NCBI GenBank assembly: GCA_002366565.1
Contig: DFBJ01000009.1
Span: 556,193 to 620,192, forward strand
Direction of reading: 5' to 3'
Length of the DNA: 64,000 bases
DNA from: Bacteriovoracaceae bacterium UBA3083
Lineage (GTDB): Bacteria; Bdellovibrionota; Bacteriovoracia; Bacteriovoracales; Bacteriovoracaceae
Shown: positions 24,340-34,361 of the stretch, one piece after another
Layout: every line of letters begins with the position of its first letter
Numbering within the stretch: the first letter of the stretch is position 1
Made by a program: the position numbers and the translations under genes
The notes under the pieces: model-generated
Database searches by the model: none
Told to the model about the DNA's origin: nothing
The model's input: the letters and a program-made list of their open reading frames with translations, nothing else

Positions 24340-25701
24340 ATGAGCCAAGCACTAATCATTTCAGACAATGAAGTTTTAAACGATCTTTACTCGGTAAACC
24401 TAGAGGTTTATACCGGTACCAATGTTACGGTTAAAAGAAATTGTGATGAAGCAATTGAACTTCTAGATCTACATCCAAATATTGATGTTGTGATCTCTCT
24501 TTGTATGCTCGAAGATATTGATAGTGGTGCTATCATTTATCAACACCTTATTGAAAATGATATGGACATCCCTTTAATTGTTATTGGTAAGAAGAGTGAT
24601 GTCCCTCCTGAAATACCACAAATCTCTGGTTGCTATGATTTTAAAAAACTGGTTAGGTCTGTTGCAAAAGTTTTAGAGATAACTGCTAAAGATATGGCCG
24701 TCCTTAGTGTTCCTGAATATTATCCTATACCAATTAAACTCTTTTATAATATTCAAGCTGTGCCATGCGATGTATTTTTTAAAATTAAAAAGTCCCTAGT
24801 AGAGAGTGAATATTTAAAAATATTCTTTAGAGGAGACTTACCTTCTTTAGGAATAAAAAAATATATAGATGAGGGAGTTCACTTTCTATATGTAGACTCT
24901 CTTAAGCGATTAGAGATGATTAACCTGGCAAGTGAATGCATAATATCTGAATTGAGGAACATTAATAATCCTTCTGTTTCAGATGAAAAGAAACTTGAAG
25001 TTGTAGAGCAGGGGATCGAAATAATCGCGAATAAATTATTCGAGACGAAAGAAGTAAATGACGAAATTATAAAAATTTCTGAAATATGCAGAGAAGCAAT
25101 TAAGGATGTTGTTGAGAGTAATCCTAGTTTAGATAGTATTATGAACTTGTTAACTACTAATAGAGCAAGTTACCTTTATTCACATTCTATCATTGCTACT
25201 TATGTGGCCACTCATATTATTAAAACAGTTTCTTGGGGTGGAGATAGTCATATTGATAAGATTAACTTTGTATTCTTCTTCCATGATATGTTCCTAGCTC
25301 CAATTTACACTAAATATCCTGAATTAAAGTATGAAGAAGAAGCTTTATTTAATAATAAATTAAGTGAAGATGAAAAAGAAGTTATTTTAAGTCATGCAAG
25401 GTTAGCAGCTGATGCTTTAATAAAGTATCCAAGACTCCCATTAGGAGCTGATCAAATTATTCTTCAACATCATGGAATGACTAATGGCCAAGGTTTTGCC
25501 ATGAACTTTAAAGATGATATCTCTCCACTCGCAAAAGTGATGATCATATCTGAAGCTTTCACCGAAGAGTTATTAAGAAACTTAGAAGAGGGGAACGAGT
25601 CTATTCTATCGAAAAATGATATTGTTGCTCAACTTAAGTCTCGTTATTCAAAGAGTACGTACATTAAGATTGTAGAAACTTTAACTGAAATTAAGTTTTA
25701 A
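24340..25701 (+). CDS. pseudo-receiver plus degenerate HD-GYP protein
   Basis: A 453-aa member of a local three-paralog group. Residues 1-110 look like a response receiver, but the phospho-Asp is missing (VVISLCMLED). The C-terminal part is HD-GYP-like: FFFHDMF keeps the HD dyad, LSHARLAADAL keeps a His, and ILQHHGMTNGQGFA keeps HH but lacks the Glu of HHE and reads GFA in place of GYP. Cyclic-di-GMP hydrolysis therefore looks lost or altered; binding or a structural role is likelier. It converges on its paralog with an 11-base overlap. Confidence 0.8.
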   Translation: MSQALIISDNEVLNDLYSVNLEVYTGTNVTVKRNCDEAIELLDLHPNIDVVISLCMLEDIDSGAIIYQHLIENDMDIPLIVIGKKSDVPPEIPQISGCYDFKKLVRSVAKVLEITAKDMAVLSVPEYYPIPIKLFYNIQAVPCDVFFKIKKSLVESEYLKIFFRGDLPSLGIKKYIDEGVHFLYVDSLKRLEMINLASECIISELRNINNPSVSDEKKLEVVEQGIEIIANKLFETKEVNDEIIKISEICREAIKDVVESNPSLDSIMNLLTTNRASYLYSHSIIATYVATHIIKTVSWGGDSHIDKINFVFFFHDMFLAPIYTKYPELKYEEEALFNNKLSEDEKEVILSHARLAADALIKYPRLPLGADQIILQHHGMTNGQGFAMNFKDDISPLAKVMIISEAFTEELLRNLEEGNESILSKNDIVAQLKSRYSKSTYIKIVETLTEIKF

Positions 25702-27055
25702 CAGCTTTAACTAGTGCCATGAGAGGCTCTTTGAAGTTTCCTAGATTGTAATCCACTTTTAATTGATCGATTATTCGATTTTTGTCATCGTCTTTTTTTC
25801 CACTGATTGCTAACTTAGATACATAGGTACTTGCCAGTATGAATGCACAAGAGTGCGCAGTCATTTTATTAGCAGTGACTCCAAAAGGAAAACCTGTTCC
25901 ATTTGGCTTTTCATGTTGTTGAGCGATAATAAAGTCTGCTTCTGAATAACCTTGAAATTGTTTGGCAATCTCTGCTGCTTGAATTGGATGACTTAAATAT
26001 TCATCTTGCTCTTCTCTTGTAAACATTTGAAGATTTGGGTCTTCAGCTCCACTGACCTTAATAAGGTCTTCATTACTTAAGGTGGAGTCCTGTAGGAGTG
26101 ATGCTAAACCTAGTTTTTTTCTTGAAAGGTCTGACTTCCACCCAAGATTATGAAGAATTGCTTCACAGTAGTAAGAAGTTAGTATTGCCTGCTCTGCAAA
26201 GTCACATGTATTAAACGGTATTTTAGATATGACTTCTGTAGGTGACTCATATCTTCTAATTGTCTTATCTGTAGTTTCTATTATGAGTGAGCATAGAGCT
26301 TGAATATCATCGCTAACCCCAATAGCTCTAATATACTGCTGTATTATAAGTGCGGCTCTTATTTGATTTCCAAAAATACTTTTTAGTGATGCATTTTTTT
26401 GAGAAAGTCCCTCAGTTACTTTCTCTATACCATCTTCAAGCATTCTAATGAAATCATTCTTACCTAGATAAAGGTTTTTAATATTCTTTTTTGCATAACT
26501 TTGTATTTTTGCATGAGTATAAGGCTGGTTTCTTTTTATAATCTTTATAAACTTTGTTTGAGTTAGTTCTAAATAAACATCATAAGGAACAACCTTGAAC
26601 ATATAAAAGTTGCGCACTCTCATTGGAAGCAGTTCTTCTCTATCGATCTCTTCAATAGATTCTTCAAATTCTTCTTTTTTTGCCCACTCAAGAGTGGAAG
26701 TGATTACTTCTTTGAATACTTCAATATCATAGGGAGTATGAATAATTGCATTGATTGGATGACCATTATATAAATCATTATCAACTCTATCTTTAATATG
26801 AACTTCAGAACCCATAAATATAATTGGTCTCTCTCCAACAGTCTCAAGGATTCTTTGTCCCAGAGTTGATGGATTTTCTTCTCTAATAGAAGCTTCAATC
26901 ATAACAATTGCAAATGGACCTTCATAGGCTAGGTGGTCTAGCGCATCACTGCCGTTGAGACAGCAGATAAGTTCTACCTTTGGGAAGTTTCCCGCAAACA
27001 GTCCATTGAGTGTTAACCACTCGTCTTTATTATCGCAAATATAAAGTGCCTTCAT
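25691..27055 (-). CDS. pseudo-receiver plus degenerate HD-GYP protein
   Basis: A 454-aa paralog of the gene at 24340. The receiver-like N-terminus has Glu where the phospho-Asp would be (IVMIEASI). In the HD-GYP part the HD dyad is replaced (SLLQDS), YLSHPIQAAE keeps the later His, and AQQHEKPNGTGFP keeps HE-G-GFP but has Gln for the first His. A different set of metal ligands is lost than in its neighbour. Likely enzymatically dead or changed; it could sense cyclic-di-GMP or hold partners. The ends of the two genes overlap, consistent with a local inverted duplication. Confidence 0.8.
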   Translation of the reverse strand: MKALYICDNKDEWLTLNGLFAGNFPKVELICCLNGSDALDHLAYEGPFAIVMIEASIREENPSTLGQRILETVGERPIIFMGSEVHIKDRVDNDLYNGHPINAIIHTPYDIEVFKEVITSTLEWAKKEEFEESIEEIDREELLPMRVRNFYMFKVVPYDVYLELTQTKFIKIIKRNQPYTHAKIQSYAKKNIKNLYLGKNDFIRMLEDGIEKVTEGLSQKNASLKSIFGNQIRAALIIQQYIRAIGVSDDIQALCSLIIETTDKTIRRYESPTEVISKIPFNTCDFAEQAILTSYYCEAILHNLGWKSDLSRKKLGLASLLQDSTLSNEDLIKVSGAEDPNLQMFTREEQDEYLSHPIQAAEIAKQFQGYSEADFIIAQQHEKPNGTGFPFGVTANKMTAHSCAFILASTYVSKLAISGKKDDDKNRIIDQLKVDYNLGNFKEPLMALVKAVKT

Positions 27056-27187
27056 TGCAACCTTTGAAGAATAATTTAAGTAATCAGTTACTTAAGAGTA
27101 ACATAGATATAATATCTCGAAGGCCAAAATGCTAAAAGGCTGAAAATTGGTTTACATCATAAACCACTTTAGTTTAAGTTATGACTA

Positions 27188-28108
27188 GTGCAAACAGCTG
27201 TGGGCAAAATGAAAGAATTACTAAATAAAATAAAAAATAGATTAGAAGAATCAATAAAAGAGAATGAAGTTTCTAGGGTCTTCCATGGAAGAGGTGGGAC
27301 TATTCCTAGTTATGACTTTATAAATATTGATCTCTATCCGCCTGCTATATTTATAACAATATTTAAAGATGTTGATTACTCTGAATTTGTAAATAATCTT
27401 ATCCAAGAGTATGGAGAGCAGAGGCCTATTATTGTCCAAGAGAGATTTGATAAAGATGTAAAGTCTATATCTCTTGGAACAGACCTTCCTGAAAAGCATA
27501 TTGTTACTGAGCATGGACTACGCTATTTAGTAAATCTAAAACAGAATCAAAATACTGGTTTCTTTTTAGATATGAAAGATGAGAGATATAATTTAATTCA
27601 AAATTCGAAAGATAAAAGTATTTTAAATCTTTTTAGCTACACTTGCTCTCTCTCTGTCGCAGCCAAGAAAGGGGGCGCCAAGGAAGTTGTAAACATTGAT
27701 CAAAAGAAATCTTTTTTAAATATTGGAAGAGAGAATCACAGGCTGAATGGAGTCGATGATTCAGTGATCTATAAGAGTTGGGATATTTTAAAATCTTTTA
27801 ATCAGATTGGTAAATTTGGTCCTTTTGATATGATTATTTGTGATCCTCCTTCAAACCAGGGAAGAAGTTTCTTTTATAAAAAAGACTACCAAAAAATTAT
27901 AAGAAGAATGAGTCCCTATCTTGCTAAAGATGGAACTTTTGTCGCTTGCCTCAATACTCCCTTTGAAAAAACAAACTTCTTAAAGGAATTATTTGAAAAT
28001 GATGAGAGTAATTGGGAACTCATAGAAGAGAGATTCTCATCAACAGAATATGAAGAATTAGATAAAGAAAATGGTCTTAAAATCTGTATTTTTAGAAAAA
28101 ATGACTAA
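27188..28108 (+). CDS. RlmI/RlmK-like SAM methyltransferase
   Basis: A 306-aa class I methyltransferase of the PF10672 type, resembling the rRNA m5C/m2G enzymes RlmI and RlmL. Motifs: KQNQNTGFFLDMKDER, then the SAM-binding LNLFSYTCSLSVAAKKGGAKEV, then DMIICDPPSNQ as the catalytic DPP. The starts at GTG 27188 and ATG 27209 are both possible; neither has a convincing SD, so the N-terminus is uncertain. An N-terminal domain of about 120 residues precedes the Rossmann fold. The likely target is rRNA, but the base is not predictable here. Confidence 0.85.
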   Translation: MQTAVGKMKELLNKIKNRLEESIKENEVSRVFHGRGGTIPSYDFINIDLYPPAIFITIFKDVDYSEFVNNLIQEYGEQRPIIVQERFDKDVKSISLGTDLPEKHIVTEHGLRYLVNLKQNQNTGFFLDMKDERYNLIQNSKDKSILNLFSYTCSLSVAAKKGGAKEVVNIDQKKSFLNIGRENHRLNGVDDSVIYKSWDILKSFNQIGKFGPFDMIICDPPSNQGRSFFYKKDYQKIIRRMSPYLAKDGTFVACLNTPFEKTNFLKELFENDESNWELIEERFSSTEYEELDKENGLKICIFRKND

Positions 28109-28285
28109 GTTTTGTGCCACTTTCAATGTTACTTAAACATCATCATGCTTATATTCTCTGTTCTAAAATTAATATATTCCTAAATATATTCCATAGGTTA
28201 ACTTCATTTTGAGAGATGGCCTCTTTAGTAAAGGGCATAGAATGGTGTCTTCAAGGAAAACATAAGAATTAGTAACGAGAGATAT

Positions 28286-29539
28286 ATGAGTCTTTTAAGC
28301 ATTATTAACGAAGTAAATAGAATCTTGCTCAACTCTAGTGATTTAAATCAAGCGCTAGAGAGAAGTTTAGAGGTCTTGGCAAATGGTCTTGGAGTGGATC
28401 ATTTGAGAGTTGATAGAAATGCCTTTAATAAAGATACAGAGAAAGTATATGTCGAATCTTATTATGAATGGTATGCGGATAAAGAAGTTGTGAGACTTGA
28501 TAAGCAGATACTATCTGATTTCTCATATGATGAAATATTTGGAATATTTGCTTCAACCATTGGTGTAGGTAAGCCTTTCATAAGTAATAATATGGAATCA
28601 ATGGAAATGGTTAGTAAAATGGGAGAGTCCTTAAAGAAAAAGGGACTTAAGTCCTTCTTTGTTGCCCCTATTTTTTTTGATGGTAATCACTGGGGAAATC
28701 TCTCGTTACTAGACTATAAAAATGAGCGCGACTGGAAATCCATTGAAGATGAGTTAATGATCTTAGCTGGAACTTTTAGTGCCTTTTTTAAAAATCTTGA
28801 ACTTCGAAATATTTTTGGACAAGAACTGTGTTCTAGTCATTCTGTAAAAATGGCAACGCTTGGAGAAATGGCTTCGGGTATTGCTCATGAAATAAATAAT
28901 CCACTCTTTGTTATAAATGGATATGCCTCGAGAATAGATACCTCTATTGATAGAAGTAGTATTGACGAAGATGAGCTTCGCAATATTTCTATGATGATAC
29001 AAAAAAATTGTAAGAGAATTTCTAGTATTATCTCAGGTTTAAGATTGATATCTAGAAAGTCAAAGTTGGATGAACTAGAAGTTAGAAGTCTTAAAGAGGT
29101 TGTAGAGTCAGCCGTATCCATATCTAAGGAGAGACTCAGGCTTGCTGAAATTGACTTGATCTGCAATCTAGAGGGGAGCGAAGATCTATTAATAGAGTGT
29201 TTACCTGATCAGATCTCCCAGGTCATTGTAAACCTCTTAAATAACTCTCATGATGCACTAGTTGATAAAGGTGGTGAAAAGTGGATTGAATTTAATCTAC
29301 GAGACTTAGAAGATAGAGTCATTCTGACCTTAACTGATGCCGGAGATAGAGTTTCAAATAATATCTCTAATAAGATGATGCAACCTTTTTACACAACTAA
29401 GAAGTCAGGTAAGGGGACTGGTTTAGGTCTAAGTATATCGAAGGAAATTATACATAAGCATGGCGGGAAATTTTACTTTGATGAGAGTAATGAGAATATG
29501 TCATTTGTGATTGAGTTGCCGAAATTAACTTATGAGTAA
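28286..29539 (+). CDS. GAF-domain sensor histidine kinase
   Basis: A 417-aa cytoplasmic histidine kinase. Residues about 10-170 resemble a GAF-type sensor domain. EMASGIAHEINNPLFVI holds the phospho-His, then come the N box SQVIVNLLNNSHDAL, the G1 region LTDAGDRV, and the G2 region GKGTGLGLSISKEIIHKHGG. No membrane segments are visible, so the signal is soluble or a partner protein. It is followed by a hairpin at 29545-29562. No receiver gene is adjacent, so it is an orphan kinase here. Confidence 0.9.
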   Translation: MSLLSIINEVNRILLNSSDLNQALERSLEVLANGLGVDHLRVDRNAFNKDTEKVYVESYYEWYADKEVVRLDKQILSDFSYDEIFGIFASTIGVGKPFISNNMESMEMVSKMGESLKKKGLKSFFVAPIFFDGNHWGNLSLLDYKNERDWKSIEDELMILAGTFSAFFKNLELRNIFGQELCSSHSVKMATLGEMASGIAHEINNPLFVINGYASRIDTSIDRSSIDEDELRNISMMIQKNCKRISSIISGLRLISRKSKLDELEVRSLKEVVESAVSISKERLRLAEIDLICNLEGSEDLLIECLPDQISQVIVNLLNNSHDALVDKGGEKWIEFNLRDLEDRVILTLTDAGDRVSNNISNKMMQPFYTTKKSGKGTGLGLSISKEIIHKHGGKFYFDESNENMSFVIELPKLTYE

Positions 29540-29540
29540 A

Positions 29541-29562
29541 AAAAGACCCTAATTTCTTAGGG
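29541..29562 (-). terminator. terminator of the metalloprotease gene
   Basis: CCCTAA / TTAGGG stem with a 4-base loop; on the minus strand it is followed by seven Ts. It lies 15 bases after the stop of the leftward metalloprotease gene. Confidence 0.8.
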
Positions 29563-29576
29563 CCTAGTAATATTAT

Positions 29577-32054
29577 TTAAAAATTATATACTTCTGTTAA
29601 CTCTTCCATATAGAAATCATAGACATTATCAGGAGTATTTTCTATATCTCCATAAATCAAAGAGATCTCAGAAGAAAGAGTCTCCATATCTTTTGATAGT
29701 TCACTCTTTAGTCTCTTCATACTTCTTTGAAAGCTATATGATTCAGGAAAAAAGTTAAAGTTTACAAAGTTACTAGTAAGCTTTCTTAAGTTCTTTGAAC
29801 CAACTTCGATACTATAAAGTGGAGCTTTAATACCTTCAACTGAATCAATCGTTGTTGATCTTGTTCTTAGAACAGTCTTTGAAAGGTTTGAAACGGCATC
29901 TACAAAGAGCTCATCTCTAAATTCAAATTCTTTTGTTATATAAGGCATTGCAGTTAATAAGAGTGCCTGATCCATTTGAGCGGCATAGTTTGTAACCATA
30001 CTCTTTAACCTTATAGAAATCTTTTTTGTAAGATTCTCTCCAAAGTAATTTGGTGAAATATTTTCGAAATTTCCAATTAACTCACGAGCATAATCAGTTA
30101 GAAGTACACCTGATTGTTCTGTTGGAGTAATTTGCGCAAATAGAAGATTACTCATTCCACCTTGTGCTTCAAAGTCATTTTTTAGAGCATCAAAGTTACC
30201 TGTAATACTTTTTGAACCTTTATAAGCTCTGATAGCAAGTTCTTTATATCTATTCTCTGCCATGTAAGCACCATCAGAGAATCCATTAAGAAAGATAGAA
30301 TCAAACTTTTGTAGCTTTTGCTCTTCCGTTAATGAAGTATCATTAATGAATAAGAAGTTTCCGTTAATTAGAAGGTGTGCAATATTCTTTAAAGATCTCT
30401 CAACATTATACTTCTTTTCTTCAATTACATTTTTAAATGCATCGAATCTGTAACAGTCGTAAAACTTTTCTGCATGATCATCTGTACAAAATTTAAGCTC
30501 ACTAAAAGCATTTGCGCCTTTATAAGAAACATCAATAACATGCTGATCATAGAGAAGAGCTTCATCTTCAAGTCTCATTTTTGCTCCGGCCATACTTGAG
30601 AAGAAGCCAGGAGTGTAGTCCATTACTGAACTTCCAGAGATAACATCAGAGTCTATTAAGCCAGTAGTTAGATATTTTAGAGTAATTTCTTCATAGTTTT
30701 TTGAATCTATATTAGTTTCTAAACTTCCTGCAAAGTTATGTCTAAAGCCAAGAGTATGACCTACTTCATGAGCAACTACTTGTCTTATATAGTCAGCAAC
30801 GTAGCGAGTGTACATTTCTTCTTTTTGTTCATCAGTGTAAGACTTTCCTTCAACATTTGAAATAAAATCTTCTAATCTTTCTTTGTCTGCTTTTGCTCTG
30901 TCTTTACTGTCAATACAGTTTAAAGAAGAAGTAAAACCTTTTAGTCCAAAGTTATTCTTAGGGATATCTTCTTTACCAAAACGAGAAAGGTAAGTCTTTG
31001 CTGTAAAGTATGACCCTATAGCAAAAGAGCTAGTCATAAAAACATGAGCCTCGTGAATCTCTCCAGTAAGTGGATCTGAATTTGTTGCAGCATAAGCAAA
31101 TCCTGCAGTATCCCAGTCTAGCCATTGAACAATATTATATCCTGGCTCAAAGATACTTACGTTTGCTGGAAGATCAGCTACTTTAATAACTTCTCTACCA
31201 AATGCTTTATTCCAGTAAAGAACACCGTCTGTAACAGCTTGTTTCCATTTCTGAGGAGTATTTGAACTTAAGTAATAAGTAACAGGCTTACTTATATCAA
31301 ACTTCTTAATATACGTTACAGGAGTTTCATTAATATCACCGTTTTGATCTTGAGCGTACACAGGATGGTTTTCAAAGTATCCTACATTTGAAAAACCTGG
31401 ACTCTTAACAGGTGTGAAGTTCTCATTTTTTGTATATGACGAAAAAGTATATTTAATATGAAGTGGTGAAACAGATGCTTCCTCTGAGCCTGAAGCTGGA
31501 GACTCAATTCTAAGGAACTGCTCAATAAACACATATTGATTCTTTAATTCAACTCTATTTAAAAAGCTCTCGAGGATTTTGTATGTACTTTCTTTTGAAG
31601 GATCTGAGCCAGGACTCGCAATGTAATAAGATCCTTTATAGAATAAAGTTTTCATTCCTTCTTCAAAGTTGAATGTAACACTAGTTGCATCATCTTTAAC
31701 GATTGGGAATTTTGCTAATAGTATTTCTGTTGTAACAGAGCTTGTAACAACTTTTCCTGAAGTCGATTCAAACATTCCAATAAATGGTCCACTTCTTTTG
31801 AAGTAGACAACTTTAGATGCAAGAGGATTTCCCGTAGGTGATGGAACACCTTGAATCATTGCTGTTTGCATTAAAAAGAGATGGCCTAATGCACTCTTAT
31901 CTAATGTTAGATTATAAAAGTTACTATCTGGAGATAGTGATTTTGAATTACTTCTCACTCCCGAAAGAAGTGGAGATTTTTCTGAGTGCTTAACACTTGC
32001 ATGTGTTAATGAGCTTGTAATAAGCAGGGCACTAATGAGAATTAGCTTAAACAT
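29577..32054 (-). CDS. large secreted zinc metalloprotease (metzincin-like)
   Basis: An 825-aa protein with signal peptide MFKLILISALLITSSLTHAS. About halfway along is VVAHEVGHTLGFRHNF, an extended HExxHxxGxxHxF zinc motif, followed about 40 residues on by SSVMDYTPGF, a Met-turn-like segment. This fits the DUF4953/metzincin-type proteases of Gram-negative bacteria. The region before the motif (about 400 residues) includes a DUF5117-like domain. AAAGGA lies before the ATG. One of three secreted proteases in the window, with the M14 and S8 enzymes, which suits a protein-digesting predator. Confidence 0.9.
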   Translation of the reverse strand: MFKLILISALLITSSLTHASVKHSEKSPLLSGVRSNSKSLSPDSNFYNLTLDKSALGHLFLMQTAMIQGVPSPTGNPLASKVVYFKRSGPFIGMFESTSGKVVTSSVTTEILLAKFPIVKDDATSVTFNFEEGMKTLFYKGSYYIASPGSDPSKESTYKILESFLNRVELKNQYVFIEQFLRIESPASGSEEASVSPLHIKYTFSSYTKNENFTPVKSPGFSNVGYFENHPVYAQDQNGDINETPVTYIKKFDISKPVTYYLSSNTPQKWKQAVTDGVLYWNKAFGREVIKVADLPANVSIFEPGYNIVQWLDWDTAGFAYAATNSDPLTGEIHEAHVFMTSSFAIGSYFTAKTYLSRFGKEDIPKNNFGLKGFTSSLNCIDSKDRAKADKERLEDFISNVEGKSYTDEQKEEMYTRYVADYIRQVVAHEVGHTLGFRHNFAGSLETNIDSKNYEEITLKYLTTGLIDSDVISGSSVMDYTPGFFSSMAGAKMRLEDEALLYDQHVIDVSYKGANAFSELKFCTDDHAEKFYDCYRFDAFKNVIEEKKYNVERSLKNIAHLLINGNFLFINDTSLTEEQKLQKFDSIFLNGFSDGAYMAENRYKELAIRAYKGSKSITGNFDALKNDFEAQGGMSNLLFAQITPTEQSGVLLTDYARELIGNFENISPNYFGENLTKKISIRLKSMVTNYAAQMDQALLLTAMPYITKEFEFRDELFVDAVSNLSKTVLRTRSTTIDSVEGIKAPLYSIEVGSKNLRKLTSNFVNFNFFPESYSFQRSMKRLKSELSKDMETLSSEISLIYGDIENTPDNVYDFYMEELTEVYNF

Positions 32055-32166
32055 AGTATTCCTTTGCTTGGTTTATTGACCCTTGGGGATGGCGAACTGT
32101 ATACTTTGCTCTAAATAGAAGTCAACGTACCCTGTGTCTAACAATTACTTACATAATGAGGTTTTA

Positions 32167-32805
32167 ATGAGTTGCGCAATCGATATCGCCGATATTTTAC
32201 TAAAGAATGAATGCCTTCAGTTATCCCCATCTAGTCCATTTACTTATGCTTCAGGACTTAAGGGACCAATTTATTGTGATAATAGACAGATTTTAAGCCT
32301 GCCTGAGGCAAGACTTAAAGTTGTGAAATATTTTTTAGAAAAATTAAGTGAGAGTGGATGGAAATATGATCAACTTGCAGGGCTTGCAACTGCGGGGATT
32401 CCTCATTGTGCCTTTATTGCACATGAACTTAATCGACCTATGATCTATATAAGAGGGAAGGCTAAAGGTCACGGTAAACAAAATCAAGTTGAAGGTAAGT
32501 TTACGGCTGGACAGAGTATAGTCTTAGTTGAAGATTTAATAAATCAAGGAAAGAGTTTAGAAGATGCAATAGAGGCCGCTATTGCTGTCGGACTTAAGCC
32601 TGTAGGAGTTCTTAGTATCGTGACTTACGGAATGAATAAGTCTGAAGAAATTCTCGGTAAGTATAAGCTTCCATTGATAAGTCTAACTAATTTCTCAACA
32701 ATAACGCACTTGGCCCTTGAGCAAAATCTTATTTCTGCCGAAGAGCTATCAATGTTAAATTCATGGCAATCTGATCCAGTGGCTTGGTCCGGTACAACGG
32801 CTTAA
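32167..32805 (+). CDS. pyrE: orotate phosphoribosyltransferase
   Basis: A 212-aa OPRTase, joining orotate to PRPP in UMP synthesis. Family markers are FTYASGLKGPIYCDNRQ, LAGLATAGIPH, YIRGKAKGHGKQNQVEG (flexible loop), and the PRPP motif SIVLVEDLINQGKS. The start at ATG 32167 has GAGG five bases upstream, whereas the GTG at 32134 has no site. Full-length. It lies upstream of gltA on the same strand but separated by 144 bp with an RNA hairpin, so probably separate units. Confidence 0.93.
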   Translation: MSCAIDIADILLKNECLQLSPSSPFTYASGLKGPIYCDNRQILSLPEARLKVVKYFLEKLSESGWKYDQLAGLATAGIPHCAFIAHELNRPMIYIRGKAKGHGKQNQVEGKFTAGQSIVLVEDLINQGKSLEDAIEAAIAVGLKPVGVLSIVTYGMNKSEEILGKYKLPLISLTNFSTITHLALEQNLISAEELSMLNSWQSDPVAWSGTTA

Positions 32806-32827
32806 GCAATTATCGTTTGGACGCTTT

Positions 32828-32877
32828 GCGCTCGACATTATACCTACTTACGTGATAGTTAGGTGCAGTTAGAGCGC
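32828..32877 (+). ncRNA. nested hairpin in the pyrE-gltA gap
   Basis: GCGCTC (32828-32833) pairs with GAGCGC (32872-32877), and inside it ACCTA (32842-32846) pairs with TAGGT (32860-32864). No T-run follows, so it is not a simple terminator. It lies about 75 bases before the gltA SD and could be part of its leader. Confidence 0.4.
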
Positions 32878-32949
32878 GAGAAGAACCCCAATGTTTTTAC
32901 ATTAGTAATTCTATTCTTCTATATTTAATTATTTTTTAAAGGAGTATAT

Positions 32950-34221
32950 ATGGCAGGTAATGCAAAACTAGATTTAGGTGATAAGACAATTGAACTACCC
33001 GTAATAGAGGGAAGTGAAGGCGAAAAAGCATTAGATATTTCTAAGCTTAGAGCGGAAACTGGCTATATTACTTTGGACAATGGTTTTGTGAATACTGGTT
33101 CATGTACTTCAGCTGTTACTTTTTTAAATGGTGAAAAAGGTATCCTAAGATATAGAGGTTATCCAATAGAGCAACTTGCTGAGAGCTCAAACTTCTTAGA
33201 AGTTTCTTGGTTACTTTACTACGGAGAGCTTCCAACAAAAACTCAAATGGCAGAATTTGAAAAGAAAGTAGCTAGCTTTAATGAGCTACCAGAAGGTCTT
33301 GAGTCAATGATTTCAAGCTTTCCAAAAAGTGCTCACCCTATGGGAGTACTATCAAGTGCTACAGTTGCTCTTTCTGCTTATTACCAAGATCATCTTGGAC
33401 CAAACCCAACTGATAAAGATAAAGAAGACCTATTCGCGCAACTTCTAGGACAAGTGAAGTTAATTGTTGCGAAGTCATATAGAAACTCACAAGGTTTAGA
33501 TCCAATTGCATCAGACTCTAGTCTTAGCTACTGCAAAGACTTTTTAAATATGATGTTTGGTGAAGCTGATGATGAAGTTGCTAAAGCTTTAGATGTACTT
33601 CTAATTCTTCACGCTGATCATGAGCAAAACTGTTCTGCTTCAACTGTTAGAGTTGTTGGATCATCACATGCAAATATCTTCTCTACTATTTCTGGTGGTA
33701 TTGATGCTCTTTGGGGACAACTTCACGGTGGAGCAAACCAAGCAGTTCTAGAAATGCTAGAAGAAATTAATAAAGCTGGTGGCGATGCTGAAAAAGCATT
33801 AGAAAAAGCAAAAGATAAAGAAGATCCATTCAAGTTAATGGGATTTGGTCACAGAGTTTATAAGAACTTTGATCCAAGAGCTAAAATCATTAAAGTTCAG
33901 TGTGATAAAGTTTTAGAAAAACTAAATGTTAACGATCCACTTTTAAACATTGCTAAAGGTCTTGAGAAGCAAGCTCTTGAAGATGAATACTTTGTAAAAA
34001 GAAAACTATATCCAAACGTAGATTTCTATTCAGGGATTATCTACAAGGCCCTAGGAATACCTACTAACATGTTTACTGCGATGTTTGTTCTTGGAAGACT
34101 TCCTGGTTGGATGTCTCAGTGGAAAGAGCTTAGAGAAGATCCAAGTGCTAAGATTTGCCGTCCAAGACAAATTTACACAGGACCAACTGAGCGTAATTAC
34201 AAAGCTTTAGACGAGAGATAG
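32950..34221 (+). CDS. gltA: citrate synthase, type II
   Basis: A 423-aa citrate synthase, condensing acetyl-CoA and oxaloacetate. Active-site blocks are LILHADHEQNCSAST (His), MGFGHRVYKNFDPRAK (His), and PNVDFYSG (Asp). The N-terminal extension (about 40 residues) and length fit the hexameric type II enzymes of Gram-negatives. AAAGGAG precedes the ATG. A structured 3' UTR and a strong terminator follow, so this is a single-gene unit. With acs it channels acetate into the TCA cycle. Confidence 0.97.
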   Translation: MAGNAKLDLGDKTIELPVIEGSEGEKALDISKLRAETGYITLDNGFVNTGSCTSAVTFLNGEKGILRYRGYPIEQLAESSNFLEVSWLLYYGELPTKTQMAEFEKKVASFNELPEGLESMISSFPKSAHPMGVLSSATVALSAYYQDHLGPNPTDKDKEDLFAQLLGQVKLIVAKSYRNSQGLDPIASDSSLSYCKDFLNMMFGEADDEVAKALDVLLILHADHEQNCSASTVRVVGSSHANIFSTISGGIDALWGQLHGGANQAVLEMLEEINKAGGDAEKALEKAKDKEDPFKLMGFGHRVYKNFDPRAKIIKVQCDKVLEKLNVNDPLLNIAKGLEKQALEDEYFVKRKLYPNVDFYSGIIYKALGIPTNMFTAMFVLGRLPGWMSQWKELREDPSAKICRPRQIYTGPTERNYKALDER

Positions 34222-34256
34222 AATTTCTCTTAAGGTAATATTTAGTTAAAGATATT

Positions 34257-34337
34257 ACGAAGCCGTCGATAAGTTAAATGAGGTTTAAGGAAGTACTTAA
34301 ATTATCATTTGCTAAATTTGGACTTATTGGGCTTCGT
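34257..34337 (+). ncRNA. structured RNA in the gltA 3' UTR
   Basis: Four nested perfect stems: ACGAAGCC/GGCTTCGT (34257-34264, 34330-34337), ATAAGT/ACTTAT (34269-34274, 34322-34327), AAATGA/TCATTT (34276-34281, 34305-34310) and TTTAAG/CTTAAA (34284-34289, 34296-34301). Together 26 pairs in 81 nt, ahead of an intrinsic terminator. It could be a 3'-derived small RNA or an mRNA stabiliser. No known family recognised. Confidence 0.5.
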
Positions 34338-34361
34338 CTAAAAATAGCAGTCTTAAATGCT

